From the NCBI GenBank assembly GCA_022820545.1, contig JAJEFG010000036.1, positions 1 through 32,362 on the forward strand: a DNA stretch of 32,362 bases. Direction: 5' to 3'. This document shows positions 14,955-23,066 of this stretch, in pieces. The stretch is from Acidobacteriota bacterium. GTDB lineage: Bacteria > Acidobacteriota > Vicinamibacteria > Marinacidobacterales > Marinacidobacteraceae. Position 1 is the first letter of the stretch. The number at the start of each line of letters is the position of its first letter. The notes below the pieces were generated by a model. That model worked only from the letters and a program-made list of their open reading frames with translations. It ran no database searches and was not told the DNA's origin. Both the position numbers and the translations under genes were made by a program.

Positions 14955-15452
14955 CTAGCGGCCCGCGGCAGAAACCGCTTGGGCGCTGGAGATCCTGGGC
15001 GCCCGGATCGCCTCAGCCAGGTCCGGACCGCGGGGACGCCGGCGGCGGCGCGTCCGGGGAACGATCTCGATCTGACTACGCTCGCTGACGCGGATGAAGG
15101 GCAGTTCGCCCTGTTCCTCGATCTCGCCGGTGATCTTGATGATGCGCCCCCGGGCGTAGACCTTCACCGGGTCGGTTCCTTCCCAGTCACCCAGATCCTC
15201 CCGGGGGATGAACACCCGGAAGGGGTAGTCGATGTGGGCCCGGTCGAAGTGGATCGTGACGCCCTGGACGGGGTTGGCCTCGGTTCTCGCGATCCGTCCT
15301 CGCACGACCAGGTCTTCCCCGACGTTGTCGAGGGTGATCTCGTGCGCCTCTACGAACTCCTCCTCCTCGGCGGGAGGATCCTGGGCCAGTGCAGGGGGAA
15401 CGATCAGGAGCGCGAACGCGGCCGCAGCCGCGAGGGTAAAGCGGAATCTCAT
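14955..15452 (-). CDS. Exported OB-fold-like protein with arginine-rich tail, paralogue 2
   Basis: 165 aa from the ATG at 15452, with GAGGAGG 5 nt upstream. Residues 1-24 form a signal peptide (A-L-A-Q). Then an acidic linker, the L-D-N-V-G-E-D-L-V-V-R-G-R-I strand pair, a W-E-G-T-D-P-V-K-V-Y-A-R-G-R block and I-K-I-T-G-E-I-E-E-Q-G-E-L-P-F-I-R-V-S strands, all alignable with paralogue 1. The C-terminus carries five arginines in a row and then about 27 further residues that paralogue 1 lacks. The protein is predicted periplasmic; the arginine tail is unusual for an exported protein. Function unknown. It has its own promoter (TTGACT, 18 nt, TACAAA). Confidence 0.75.
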   Translation of the reverse strand: MRFRFTLAAAAAFALLIVPPALAQDPPAEEEEFVEAHEITLDNVGEDLVVRGRIARTEANPVQGVTIHFDRAHIDYPFRVFIPREDLGDWEGTDPVKVYARGRIIKITGEIEEQGELPFIRVSERSQIEIVPRTRRRRRPRGPDLAEAIRAPRISSAQAVSAAGR

Positions 15453-15529
15453 GGCAGCCTCCTCGGTCGGCCCCTCTGCGGCGACGGACGGGAGAACCGC
15501 GGCAGCCAGCCGGGACCGGCGCACTGCTC

Positions 15530-15559
15530 TTTGTAACAAGACCTCCCGCCCCGAGTCAA
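15530..15559 (-). promoter_or_regulatory. Sigma-70-like promoter of OB-fold paralogue 2
   Basis: On the minus strand, TTGACT (15559-15554), an 18-nt spacer and TACAAA (15535-15530). This is the best two-box promoter in the window: five of six bases match at -35 and four of six at -10. It lies about 78 nt before the ATG at 15452. Confidence 0.6.
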
Positions 15560-15622
15560 AGGGGCAACGCTCCGAAGGCGGTCCCGGCGGCCTCAATGGC
15601 CACGACGGCCCGCGGGGAATCG

Positions 15623-16342
15623 CTAGTGGAGCGTCTCGGACCGCTTCCGCGTGTGCTCTTCGTAGTAACGCTCGAACCGGGCGCGCCGGCGCCGGCGGAG
15701 GAGGTCGCTCCACAGGACCCCCAGCCGGGAGCGGTATCTCGGAATCAGGCCGTCCCGCCGCAGCAGGACGTATCCCACCACCAGCCCCCCGAGGTGCGCG
15801 ATGTGCGATACCCCGTCGGAGGTCGCCGACAGCGAACCCGCGAGCGAAATGAACCCGAAGAGGATCACCATGTGGCGGGCGCTCATGGGGAAGATCCCGA
15901 GCAGGTAGACCTGCGCCGACGGGAACAGGAGCCCGAAGGCCAGGAGCAGCCCGTACACCGCCCCGGACGCGCCGATGTGGAGCGCATCGAAGAACGCCGG
16001 CAGCGGCAGCAGCGCGAAGAGTCCGGCCCCGACGCCGCAGAGCAGGTAGTAGCGGACGAAGCGGCGCCGTCCCCAGACCTGCTCGAGCTGCGACCCGAAC
16101 ATGTAGAGCACGAACATGTTCAGCAGCAGGTGCAACAGCCCCCCGTGGAGGAACATGTAGGTGAAGAGGCGCCACACCTGGAGCGAGAGGACCGCGGGCG
16201 GGTAGAGCCCGAAGAGCACCGTGACCGCCGGGATCAGAAGCTGGACCAGGTACACCCCGCCGGTGATCAGGATGAGCTGCTTCACGCCGGCCGGCATGGC
16301 CCCGGCGCCGAACCCCACGCCGGTCCGGTAGCTCCGGTACAT
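15623..16342 (-). CDS. Rhomboid-family intramembrane serine protease
   Basis: 239 aa. Six hydrophobic segments fill residues about 20-195. The catalytic serine is S126 in G-A-S-G-A-V-Y-G and the catalytic histidine is H183 in S-H-I-A-H-L-G-G-L-V-V-G-Y; H71 and N75 of H-L-L-L-N-M on helix 2 form the oxyanion side, and the W-R-L-F-T-Y-M-F-L-H-G-G L1/helix-2 entry is canonical. The C-terminal 35 residues are strongly basic and cytosolic. It cleaves transmembrane substrates in the inner membrane; targets are unknown. The gene starts 5 nt after the uvrA stop and is likely co-transcribed with it. The long open frame to 19273 is only an overlap with uvrA. Confidence 0.9.
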   Translation of the reverse strand: MYRSYRTGVGFGAGAMPAGVKQLILITGGVYLVQLLIPAVTVLFGLYPPAVLSLQVWRLFTYMFLHGGLLHLLLNMFVLYMFGSQLEQVWGRRRFVRYYLLCGVGAGLFALLPLPAFFDALHIGASGAVYGLLLAFGLLFPSAQVYLLGIFPMSARHMVILFGFISLAGSLSATSDGVSHIAHLGGLVVGYVLLRRDGLIPRYRSRLGVLWSDLLRRRRRARFERYYEEHTRKRSETLH

Positions 16343-16347
16343 GACCC

Positions 16348-19197
16348 TCAGGAAGCGCGCCGGGCCGCCGGCGCCGGCTCCAGGATGTCGCGGAGATAGC
16401 GCCCGGTCCAGGACCCGGCGTGCCGGGACACCGCCTCGGGGGTGCCGCAGACCACGAGCTCCCCGCCTCGCCCGCCCCCGTCCGGCCCGAGGTCCACCAG
16501 GTAGTCGGCGGTCTTGATCACGTCCAGGTTGTGCTCGATCACCACCACCGTGTTCCCGGCGTCGACCAGGCGGTCGAGCACCCGCAGGAGACGGGCGATG
16601 TCGTCGAAGTGCAGGCCGGTGGTGGGCTCGTCCAGGATGTAGAGCGTGTCCCCGGTGGACCGCTTCGCCAGCTCGCGCGAGAGCTTGACCCGCTGCGCCT
16701 CGCCGCCCGACAGGGTCGGGGAAGGCTGCCCGAGCCGGATGTAGCCGAGCCCCACGTCCTGGAGCGTCTCGAGAATGTGGAGGATGCCGGGCTGGGACCG
16801 GAACACGGGAATGGCCTCGCTCACCGTGAGGTCGAGCACGTCGGCGATGGAACGGCCCTGGTAGCGCACCGTCAGCGTCTGGTCGTTGAACCGCCGGCCG
16901 CCGCACACCTGGCAGGTCACGAAGACGTCCGCGAGGAAGTGCATCTCCACCCGGATCACCCCGTCGCCCTGGCAATGCTCGCAGCGCCCGCCGGGCACGT
17001 TGAAGGAGAAGCGCCCGGGCTTGTAGCCCTGCGCGCGGGCCGCCGGCAGCGCCGCGAAGAGCGAACGGATGCCGTCGAACACCTTCGTGTAGGTCGCCGG
17101 GTTCGAGCGCGGGGTGCGACCGATGGGGGACTGGTCGATGTCCACCACCCGGCCGATCCGTTCGATCCCTTCGATGTGCGAGTGCTTCCCCACGGGCCGT
17201 TCGGAGCGGTGGAGCGCGCGGGCGAGCGCCCGGTAGAGCACCTCGTAGACCAGCGTGCTCTTCCCGGCGCCGGAGACCCCGGTGACGCAGGTGAGGGCGC
17301 CGAGCGGAATCGCCACGTCCACTTCCTTCAGGTTGTTCGCGCGCGCCCCCACGATCCGGACCGAATGCCGGGAGGACCGCCGGCGCGGGGGCACGGCGAT
17401 GTCGAGGTCGCCGCGCAGGTAGCGTCCGGTGAGGGACTTCGGCTCGTCCTGGATCTCCGCCGGCGTCCCGGCGGCCACCACTTCCCCGCCATAGACCCCG
17501 GCTCCCGGGCCGAAGTCCAGAACGTGGTCCGCGGCCTCGATGGTCTCCCGGTCGTGCTCGACCACCACGACGGTGTTGCCGATGTCCCGGAGCCGGTGCA
17601 GCGCCTCCAGCAGTTTTCCGTTGTCGCGCGGGTGGAGGCCGATGGAGGGCTCGTCGAGGATGTAGATGACCCCGGTGAGCTCCGACCCGATCTGGCTGGC
17701 CAGCCGGATGCGCTGCGATTCTCCGCCCGACAGGCTCGGCGCCAGGCGGTCGAGCGACAGGTAGCCCAGGCCCACGTCGGCGAGGAAGCGAAGCCGGTTC
17801 CCGATCTCCTTCAGCAGCTCCGCCCCGATGACGAGCGCGGTGCCCTCGAGTTCGAGGTTGCCCATGAACCCGAGCGCATCCTCGATGGACATCGAGGAAA
17901 CGTCCGCGATGGTGTGGTCTCCGACGTTGACCGCCAGCGCCTCCGGCCGCAACCGGGTCCCCCCGCAGGCGCGGCACGCCCGGCTCGAGAAGAAGCGTCC
18001 GTAGTAGCGCCGCGCCCGGTCGGAGGAGGTCTCCCGCATCCGGCGGGTCAGCAGGTTGAGGACCCCTTCCCAGTGGACCGCCCGGGAACTCCGCTGGTAC
18101 TGGACGGGAATCCGCTCGCGGCCGGATCCCCACAGGAGGATCTTCCGCTTGCCGGCGGCGAGGCGCGCCCACGGGCGGTCGAGGTCCACCGCGAACCGCT
18201 TCGCCACCCCCCGGACCACCGTCGCCTCCCAGCCGTCCCGCTCCGCAAACCGGCCCCAGAACGCCACCGCCCCGTCGTTGATGCTCAGGCGGGGATCGGG
18301 GACCACCAGGTCCTCGTCCACCTCGCTCCGGGCGCCCAGCCCGTTGCACTCCTTGCACATCCCCTGCGGGCTGTTGAAGGAGAAGAGCTGCGGCGATATC
18401 TCGGGGAACCCGATCCCGCAGCTCGGGCAGCCGTTCTTCTCCGAGAAGATGCGGTCGCCGTCCTCCCCCTCGACCGACGCGATCACGATGCCGTCCCCCT
18501 CGCGGAGCGCGGTCTCCACCGAATCGGTGACCCTTCCCCGCCACTCCTCGCCGGCCGGATCCTTGCGGGTCAGCCGGTCCACGACGATCTGGACGTTGTG
18601 CTTCTTCCGCTTCTCGAGCGCCGTGACCTCCTCGATGAGCTGGACCTCCCCGTCGATCCGCGCCCGGGAGAACCCGCGGCGCAGGATGTTCTCGAGGGTG
18701 GAGCGGAACTCCCCGCGCCGGTTCTCGAGCACCGGCGCCAGCAGGAGGAAGCGGGCGCCGGCCGGCAACTGCGCCAGTTCCTCCACGATCTCCTGCGCCG
18801 TCTGCGGGCTGACCTCGCGCCCGCAGCGCGGGCAATGGGCGACGCCGACCCGGGCGAAGAGCACCCGCAGGTAGTCGGAGATCTCGGTGATGGTGCCGAC
18901 CGTCGAGCGCGGGTTGTGGCTCGCCGACTTCTGATCCACCGAGATGGTCGGCGAGAGCCCCTGGATCGTGTCGTAGAGGGGCTTGTCCATCTGCCCCAGG
19001 AACTGGCGGGCGTAGCTGGACAGCGACTCGACGTAGCGGCGCTGACCTTCGGCGTAGAGGGTGTCGAGCGCCAACGACGACTTTCCCGACCCCGAGACCC
19101 CGCTCAGGACGACGAGGCGCTTCTTCGGAAGGCGAACGGTAATGTTCTTGAGATTGTGCTGCCGGGCGCCCCGCACCACAATGTGATCGGGCTCCAT
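16348..19197 (-). CDS. uvrA: UvrABC excinuclease subunit A
   Basis: 949 aa, full length for UvrA. It has two ABC ATPase modules: Walker A G-S-G-K-S at 36-40 and G-V-S-G-A-G-K-S-T in the second half; signature motifs L-S-G-G-E-S-Q-R and L-S-G-G-E-A-Q-R; D-E-P-S-I-G-L-H-P and D-E-P-T-T-G-L-H. Zinc-binding cysteine pairs are intact, including C-P-S-C-G / C-K-E-C in the insertion and C-E-H-C / C-Q-V-C-G-G-R in the C-terminal finger. UvrA dimers scan DNA for bulky lesions and load UvrB in nucleotide-excision repair. A -10-like TACACT ends 13 nt before the ATG. uvrC is in the same window (28863-27046) but transcribed separately; uvrB is absent. Confidence 0.97.
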   Translation of the reverse strand: MEPDHIVVRGARQHNLKNITVRLPKKRLVVLSGVSGSGKSSLALDTLYAEGQRRYVESLSSYARQFLGQMDKPLYDTIQGLSPTISVDQKSASHNPRSTVGTITEISDYLRVLFARVGVAHCPRCGREVSPQTAQEIVEELAQLPAGARFLLLAPVLENRRGEFRSTLENILRRGFSRARIDGEVQLIEEVTALEKRKKHNVQIVVDRLTRKDPAGEEWRGRVTDSVETALREGDGIVIASVEGEDGDRIFSEKNGCPSCGIGFPEISPQLFSFNSPQGMCKECNGLGARSEVDEDLVVPDPRLSINDGAVAFWGRFAERDGWEATVVRGVAKRFAVDLDRPWARLAAGKRKILLWGSGRERIPVQYQRSSRAVHWEGVLNLLTRRMRETSSDRARRYYGRFFSSRACRACGGTRLRPEALAVNVGDHTIADVSSMSIEDALGFMGNLELEGTALVIGAELLKEIGNRLRFLADVGLGYLSLDRLAPSLSGGESQRIRLASQIGSELTGVIYILDEPSIGLHPRDNGKLLEALHRLRDIGNTVVVVEHDRETIEAADHVLDFGPGAGVYGGEVVAAGTPAEIQDEPKSLTGRYLRGDLDIAVPPRRRSSRHSVRIVGARANNLKEVDVAIPLGALTCVTGVSGAGKSTLVYEVLYRALARALHRSERPVGKHSHIEGIERIGRVVDIDQSPIGRTPRSNPATYTKVFDGIRSLFAALPAARAQGYKPGRFSFNVPGGRCEHCQGDGVIRVEMHFLADVFVTCQVCGGRRFNDQTLTVRYQGRSIADVLDLTVSEAIPVFRSQPGILHILETLQDVGLGYIRLGQPSPTLSGGEAQRVKLSRELAKRSTGDTLYILDEPTTGLHFDDIARLLRVLDRLVDAGNTVVVIEHNLDVIKTADYLVDLGPDGGGRGGELVVCGTPEAVSRHAGSWTGRYLRDILEPAPAARRAS

Positions 19198-19210
19198 GGG
19201 CTGTCCCGGG

Positions 19211-19216
19211 AGTGTA
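19211..19216 (-). promoter_or_regulatory. -10-like box (TACACT) next to the uvrA start
   Basis: On the minus strand TACACT ends 13 nt before the ATG at 19197, with no Shine-Dalgarno between. The predicted leader would be about 6-8 nt. No SOS (LexA-type) box of the E. coli or Bacillus kind is visible in the gap. Confidence 0.4.
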
Positions 19217-19220
19217 AATC

Positions 19221-19267
19221 GGAGCGCCGGCCTCCGGCCGGCATCGCCGAGCGCAGCGAGGCGAAAC
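19221..19267 (+). repeat. Two-hairpin dispersed repeat, copy B
   Basis: Reads GGAGCGCCGGCC-TCC-GGCCGGCA, then TCGCC...GGCGA and AAC. It lies in the uvrA/DUF2090 divergent gap. Its first stem is identical to copy A, and the second-stem loop differs. Confidence 0.8.
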
Positions 19268-19304
19268 GCACAATTCTCATCGCCCCCAAGGCGCCGCCGC
19301 CCCG

Positions 19305-19310
19305 TACACT
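19305..19310 (+). promoter_or_regulatory. -10-like box (TACACT) upstream of the DUF2090 gene
   Basis: TACACT ends 27 nt before the ATG at 19338, in the divergent gap shared with uvrA. The -35 region is not recognisable. A GAAAGG stretch about 12 nt before the ATG could serve as ribosome site. Confidence 0.35.
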
Positions 19311-19337
19311 CTCCCCCGAAAGGCCCCTCCCAGACCC

Positions 19338-20270
19338 ATGAACAGACCCTCCACCATCGGCTACGACCAGCCGCTCTTCATCCAGCCCTTCGACCACCGG
19401 GGCAGCTTCACGAAGTCCTACTTCGGCTTCCGCGGGGCCCCGGAGATCTCGACCGCGAAGGACGGGTTCGCCCCCGTCGCGGCCGCGAAGAGCCTGATCT
19501 ACCGCGGCCTCCTCGAGGCGATCGAGGGCGGGGTCCCGAAGGAGCAGGTCGGAATCCTGGTGGACGCGCAGTTCGGCAGCCAGGTCCTCGCCGACGCGGC
19601 GGCGCGGGGGATTCCGCGGGCGATGTGCATCGAGAAGAGCGGCCAGCCGGTCTTCGACTTCGAGTACGGGGTGCGCTGGGTGACGCACATCCGCTATCAC
19701 CGGCCCCAGATCGTGAAGGTGCTGGTGCGGCTGCACCCCGACGATCCCGTCGCCGACACCGCCGTGCAGCTCAGCCGGCTGCAACTGGTCTCCGACTACC
19801 TGCACGGTCCCGAGCGGCGCCTGTTCATGTTCGAGCTGCTGGTTCCCGCCACGACCCCGGAAGACAAGGAGGCGGGCGCCGCCTACGACCGGGACCTGCG
19901 GCCCGGCCACATGGTGCGCGCCATCCAGATGATCCAGGACTTCGGCATCGAACCGGACATCTGGAAGATCGAGGGCGTGGACCGGGCGGAGGACGCGCAG
20001 CGCGTCGCCGCGGCGGTCCGCAGCGGACCGGGCCGGGAGCGCGTCGGCTCCATCGTGCTGGGCCGCGGTTCCGACGCCGCCCAGGTCCACGAATGGCTCC
20101 GGGTCGCGGCGCCGGTGGACGGCTTCATCGGGTTCGCGGTCGGCCGCACCAACTTCCGGGAGCCGCTCGGGGCGTACCTGGACGGCCAGCTCCCCGAAGC
20201 GGACGCGATCGCGCAGATCGCCGCCAACTACCGGTCCTGCGTGGACACCTGGCGCGCCGCCAAGGGCTGA
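19338..20270 (+). CDS. DUF2090-domain aldolase-like protein (IolC C-terminal-domain homologue)
   Basis: 310 aa. The P-F-D-H-R-G-S-F entry motif, an E-K-S-G block, D-I-W-K-I-E-G-V-D and the closing D-G-F-I-G-F-A-V-G-R-T-N-F are hallmarks of DUF2090, the TIM-barrel domain fused to the C-terminus of many IolC kinases and linked with class I aldolase folds acting on 2-deoxy-5-keto-gluconate 6-phosphate. Here it stands alone: no PfkB kinase domain and no inositol genes nearby, so the substrate is open. K-I-E in strand 6 is a candidate Schiff-base lysine position (inference). Cytosolic; no signal peptide. It is transcribed away from uvrA. Confidence 0.8.
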   Translation: MNRPSTIGYDQPLFIQPFDHRGSFTKSYFGFRGAPEISTAKDGFAPVAAAKSLIYRGLLEAIEGGVPKEQVGILVDAQFGSQVLADAAARGIPRAMCIEKSGQPVFDFEYGVRWVTHIRYHRPQIVKVLVRLHPDDPVADTAVQLSRLQLVSDYLHGPERRLFMFELLVPATTPEDKEAGAAYDRDLRPGHMVRAIQMIQDFGIEPDIWKIEGVDRAEDAQRVAAAVRSGPGRERVGSIVLGRGSDAAQVHEWLRVAAPVDGFIGFAVGRTNFREPLGAYLDGQLPEADAIAQIAANYRSCVDTWRAAKG

Positions 20271-20308
20271 TCCGCCGGGTCGGGAAGGATCGCGACCGGC
20301 GCGGCGCC

Positions 20309-22738
20309 TCAGCCGTGGCGGAGCGCCGCGGTCGGCTGGATGCGGGTCGCCCGGACCGCCGGCGCGAGGCAGGCCAGCGCCGCCGCCCCCAGGACGATGC
20401 TGAAGGCCAGCAGGTAGGAGACGGCGTCCCCCGGAGCGACCCCGAACAGGATGCTCGCGAGGGCGCGGCTCGCGGCGAACGCGGCGACAAGGCCGAGGGC
20501 GAGGCCGGGCAGCGCGACCCGCATCCCCTGGCGGAACACGAGCCCCAGCAGGTCTCCCTGCGCGGCGCCGAAGGCCATGCGCACCCCCAGTTCCGGGGTC
20601 TGCTCGGTCACCCGGGCGGACATCACCCCGAACACGCCGGCGGCGGCGAGCAGCACCGCGAGGGCTGCGAACACCGCGGCCAGCAGGGCGAGGAAACGCG
20701 GCCCGGCGACCGAGGCCCCGATGACCTCGGTCATGGGCCGGAACGAGTCCACCGGGAGGGCCGGGTCGAGCCGGTGGGTGACCTCCCGGACCGCGGGCGC
20801 GAGCGCCGGCGCGGGCAGGCCCGACCGCACCACCACGTTCACCGTCCGGGGGGCGAACCCGACCGCCTCGGCGGTCTGCGGGTAGTGGAAATAGACCTCC
20901 GTGCCGGTCTCGGCCTCGAGGCCGCCCTGCTTCACGTCCCCGGCGACGCCGACGATCGTGAACCACGGGACCTCCTGTCCGGGCGAAAGGCGGCGCCCGA
21001 TCGGGTCCTGCCCGGGCCAGAACAGCTCCGCCGCCGTGCGGTTGACCACCGCCACCGGGGTGGCGCCGCCGTCGTCCGAAGCCGTGAAGCCGCGTCCGGA
21101 GAGCAGGGGAATCCCCATCGCCTCGAAGTAGCCGGGCCCGGCGAACTGCCAGTAGTCCATGTTGTGGGCCGGGTACCCCTCGCCCTCGGGCACGCCCTCG
21201 AGCGCGGTGTCGTTCGCGTTCAGCCGGCGCCGCGGCGGCAGGCCGCTCATGTAGGTGACCGCCTCGACGCCGGGAAGCGATTCCGCCTCGGCGCGGAGCC
21301 GCTCGAGGAACGCGAGCTGCTCGGCGGCCGTCGGATACGCGGTCTCGGGCAGGTAGGTCTGGTACGTCGAGAGGTTCTCCGGGTCGAACCCGGGGTCGGT
21401 CGCCTGGATCGCGAACAGGCTCCGGACCAGGAGGAGGCAGGCGATCAGCAGCGCCGCGGACAGCGCCACCTCGAACGCCACGAGCCCGCTCCGGAACCGG
21501 TTGCGGCCGCCGGTGACGCGCCTTCCGCCCGCCTGCAGGGTGCCGAGAAGCTGCGATTCGCGTCCCGCCGTGGCAAGTCCGGTGATCGGCGCCGCGCTGA
21601 AGACGATCCCGGTGAGCCCGGTGGCGAGGAGGGCGAAGACCAGGACCGGGGCCGAGATCCCGATCTCCGCGATCCGGGGGACGCCGCCCGGGTAGGCGGC
21701 GAGCAGCGCGGACACGCCGGCCTGCGCCAGCAGCAACCCGAGCGCGCCGCCGGCGACCGAGAGCAGAACCCCTTCCCGGAGGAGCGGTCCCGCGGCGCCG
21801 GCGCGGCCGGCGCCGAGGGCGGCGCGGAGCGCGATGTCGCCCCGCCGCGAGTCGGCGCGGCCCGCGATCAGGTTGGCCAGGTTCGCGCAGCCGGCGAGCA
21901 GCAGCAGCGCCGAGAGCGCGAGCAAGGCGATCAGGCGGTCGCCCTGGTCGCCGACGACCTCCTCGTGGAGGTCCACCAGGATCACCGGATGGAACTCGGG
22001 ATGCGGCGCGTGGGTGTCCGCGGACTCGGAGCGCCAGCGCTCCAGCAGCGCGGGCAGTTCGGCCCGGGCCGCGTCGATCGTGGTCCCCGGGGCGAGCCGC
22101 GCCACCATGATGTAGTTGTGGGATCCGCGGCCCGGCAGGTCGGCGGGGTCGAGGGCGAGGGGGATCCAGAACTCGACGCGCCGGTCGAGGAGGTCCGTTC
22201 CGGGCGGCAGGACGCCGACCACGGTTCGCTGGACGCCGTCCACCGTGAGCCGCCGGCCGAGGATGTCCGGGGCGGCGCCGAACGCGCGCCGCCAGAGCCC
22301 GTCAGAGAGGACCATGACCGGCTCCGCGCCCGGGCGGTCCTCCGCGTCGGTGAACACCCGCCCCAGCGAGGCCGAGATTCCGAGGGTCCGTAAAAGGCTC
22401 GCCGTGGAGGCGGCCTGCTGCGCCCGGAACGGCTCCCCGGCCCCCACCACCGACGCCATCCCGGTGTTGAACGCCCCGGCCTCCGCGAACGAGGCGCTCC
22501 ACTCGCGGTACTCGAGGTATTCGGGCGCCGAGATCCAGAACTTGTCGAAACCCATCGTCGGGAACTGGGTCGCCACCCGGACGAGTTCCCCGGGAGCGCG
22601 ATACGGCAGCGGCGCGAAGAGCGCCCCGTAGGCGACCGTGAAGACGGCGGTGTTCGCGCCCACCGCGAGGGCGACGACGGCGACCGCGAGCGCCGCGTAT
22701 CCCGGACTGCGCCGGAGAGCGCTGAACGCGCGTCTCAC
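20309..22738 (-). CDS. Orphan duplicated ABC permease (ADOP, MacB/FtsX family)
   Basis: 809 aa from a GTG at 22738. The frame is open to a GTG at 22837, which would add a 33-residue Arg/Glu-rich head. The chosen start gives the typical R-R-A-F-S-A-L-R-R-S-P-G-Y-A-A-L opening of this family. Two FtsX/MacB units are visible: a helix, then a periplasmic core (about 55-285), three helices (about 290-400), then a second helix, core (about 440-680) and three helices ending with L-A-P-A-V-R-A-T-R-I-Q-P-T-A-A-L-R. No ATPase gene adjoins, matching the Acidobacterial duplicated orphan permeases. Such proteins are thought to act in macrolide, lipoprotein or peptide export, but substrates are mostly unknown. 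Confidence 0.88.
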   Translation of the reverse strand: MRRAFSALRRSPGYAALAVAVVALAVGANTAVFTVAYGALFAPLPYRAPGELVRVATQFPTMGFDKFWISAPEYLEYREWSASFAEAGAFNTGMASVVGAGEPFRAQQAASTASLLRTLGISASLGRVFTDAEDRPGAEPVMVLSDGLWRRAFGAAPDILGRRLTVDGVQRTVVGVLPPGTDLLDRRVEFWIPLALDPADLPGRGSHNYIMVARLAPGTTIDAARAELPALLERWRSESADTHAPHPEFHPVILVDLHEEVVGDQGDRLIALLALSALLLLAGCANLANLIAGRADSRRGDIALRAALGAGRAGAAGPLLREGVLLSVAGGALGLLLAQAGVSALLAAYPGGVPRIAEIGISAPVLVFALLATGLTGIVFSAAPITGLATAGRESQLLGTLQAGGRRVTGGRNRFRSGLVAFEVALSAALLIACLLLVRSLFAIQATDPGFDPENLSTYQTYLPETAYPTAAEQLAFLERLRAEAESLPGVEAVTYMSGLPPRRRLNANDTALEGVPEGEGYPAHNMDYWQFAGPGYFEAMGIPLLSGRGFTASDDGGATPVAVVNRTAAELFWPGQDPIGRRLSPGQEVPWFTIVGVAGDVKQGGLEAETGTEVYFHYPQTAEAVGFAPRTVNVVVRSGLPAPALAPAVREVTHRLDPALPVDSFRPMTEVIGASVAGPRFLALLAAVFAALAVLLAAAGVFGVMSARVTEQTPELGVRMAFGAAQGDLLGLVFRQGMRVALPGLALGLVAAFAASRALASILFGVAPGDAVSYLLAFSIVLGAAALACLAPAVRATRIQPTAALRHG

Positions 22739-22867
22739 GCCGGGCGACTCCCGCCGGGACGCCCGGCCCTTCTCCTCACGCCTGGCCGGATCCGCATTAC
22801 CCAGACGTTTACGAGGCCGTCCGCCTCGCGGTTCCACTCATGGATCAAGTCCCAACGTGCGCGGCTC

Positions 22868-22912
22868 GGAGCGCCGGCCTCTGGCCGGCATCGCGGCCGC
22901 AGGCCGCGAAAC
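22868..22912 (+). repeat. Two-hairpin dispersed repeat, copy C
   Basis: First stem CCGGCC-TCT-GGCCGG, second stem GCGGCC-GCA-GGCCGC, then GAAAC. This is the most perfect copy: both stems are 6 bp with 3-nt loops. It faces copy D head to head across 107 bp. Confidence 0.85.
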
Positions 22913-23019
22913 ACACCGGAGCCGATGCCGATCGCGTGATCGCAACCAGGAACGGCGCGCCACCCGAAACGAGCCGGACGTGCGCCCAAGCTTCGATGGG
23001 AGGAACGCCATCGGCGCGG

Positions 23020-23061
23020 GTTTCGCGCTCCCGCGCGATGCCGGCCAGAGGCCGGCGCTCC
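23020..23061 (-). repeat. Two-hairpin dispersed repeat, copy D (inverted relative to C)
   Basis: On the minus strand: GGAGCGCCGGCC-TCT-GGCCGG, then TCGCGCGGGAGCGCGA (stem CGCGC/GCGCG) and AAC. It ends 6 nt before the rluB-cmk stop codon, so it lies in that operon's 3' end and could form or stop the transcript end. Confidence 0.85.
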
Positions 23062-23066
23062 GACCG

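Noticed and set aside
15623-19273. Single 1216-aa rhomboid reading
   Set aside because: Everything before the Met at 16342 is the wrong frame of uvrA; the rhomboid alone is a normal-length 239 aa.
16420-19341. 973-aa plus-strand open frame
   Set aside because: Antisense to uvrA, whose motifs on the other strand are complete. Shadow frame.
19196-22393. 1065-aa plus-strand open frame
   Set aside because: Spans the DUF2090 gene in another frame and the permease antisense; Arg/Gly/Glu low-complexity translation with no domain.
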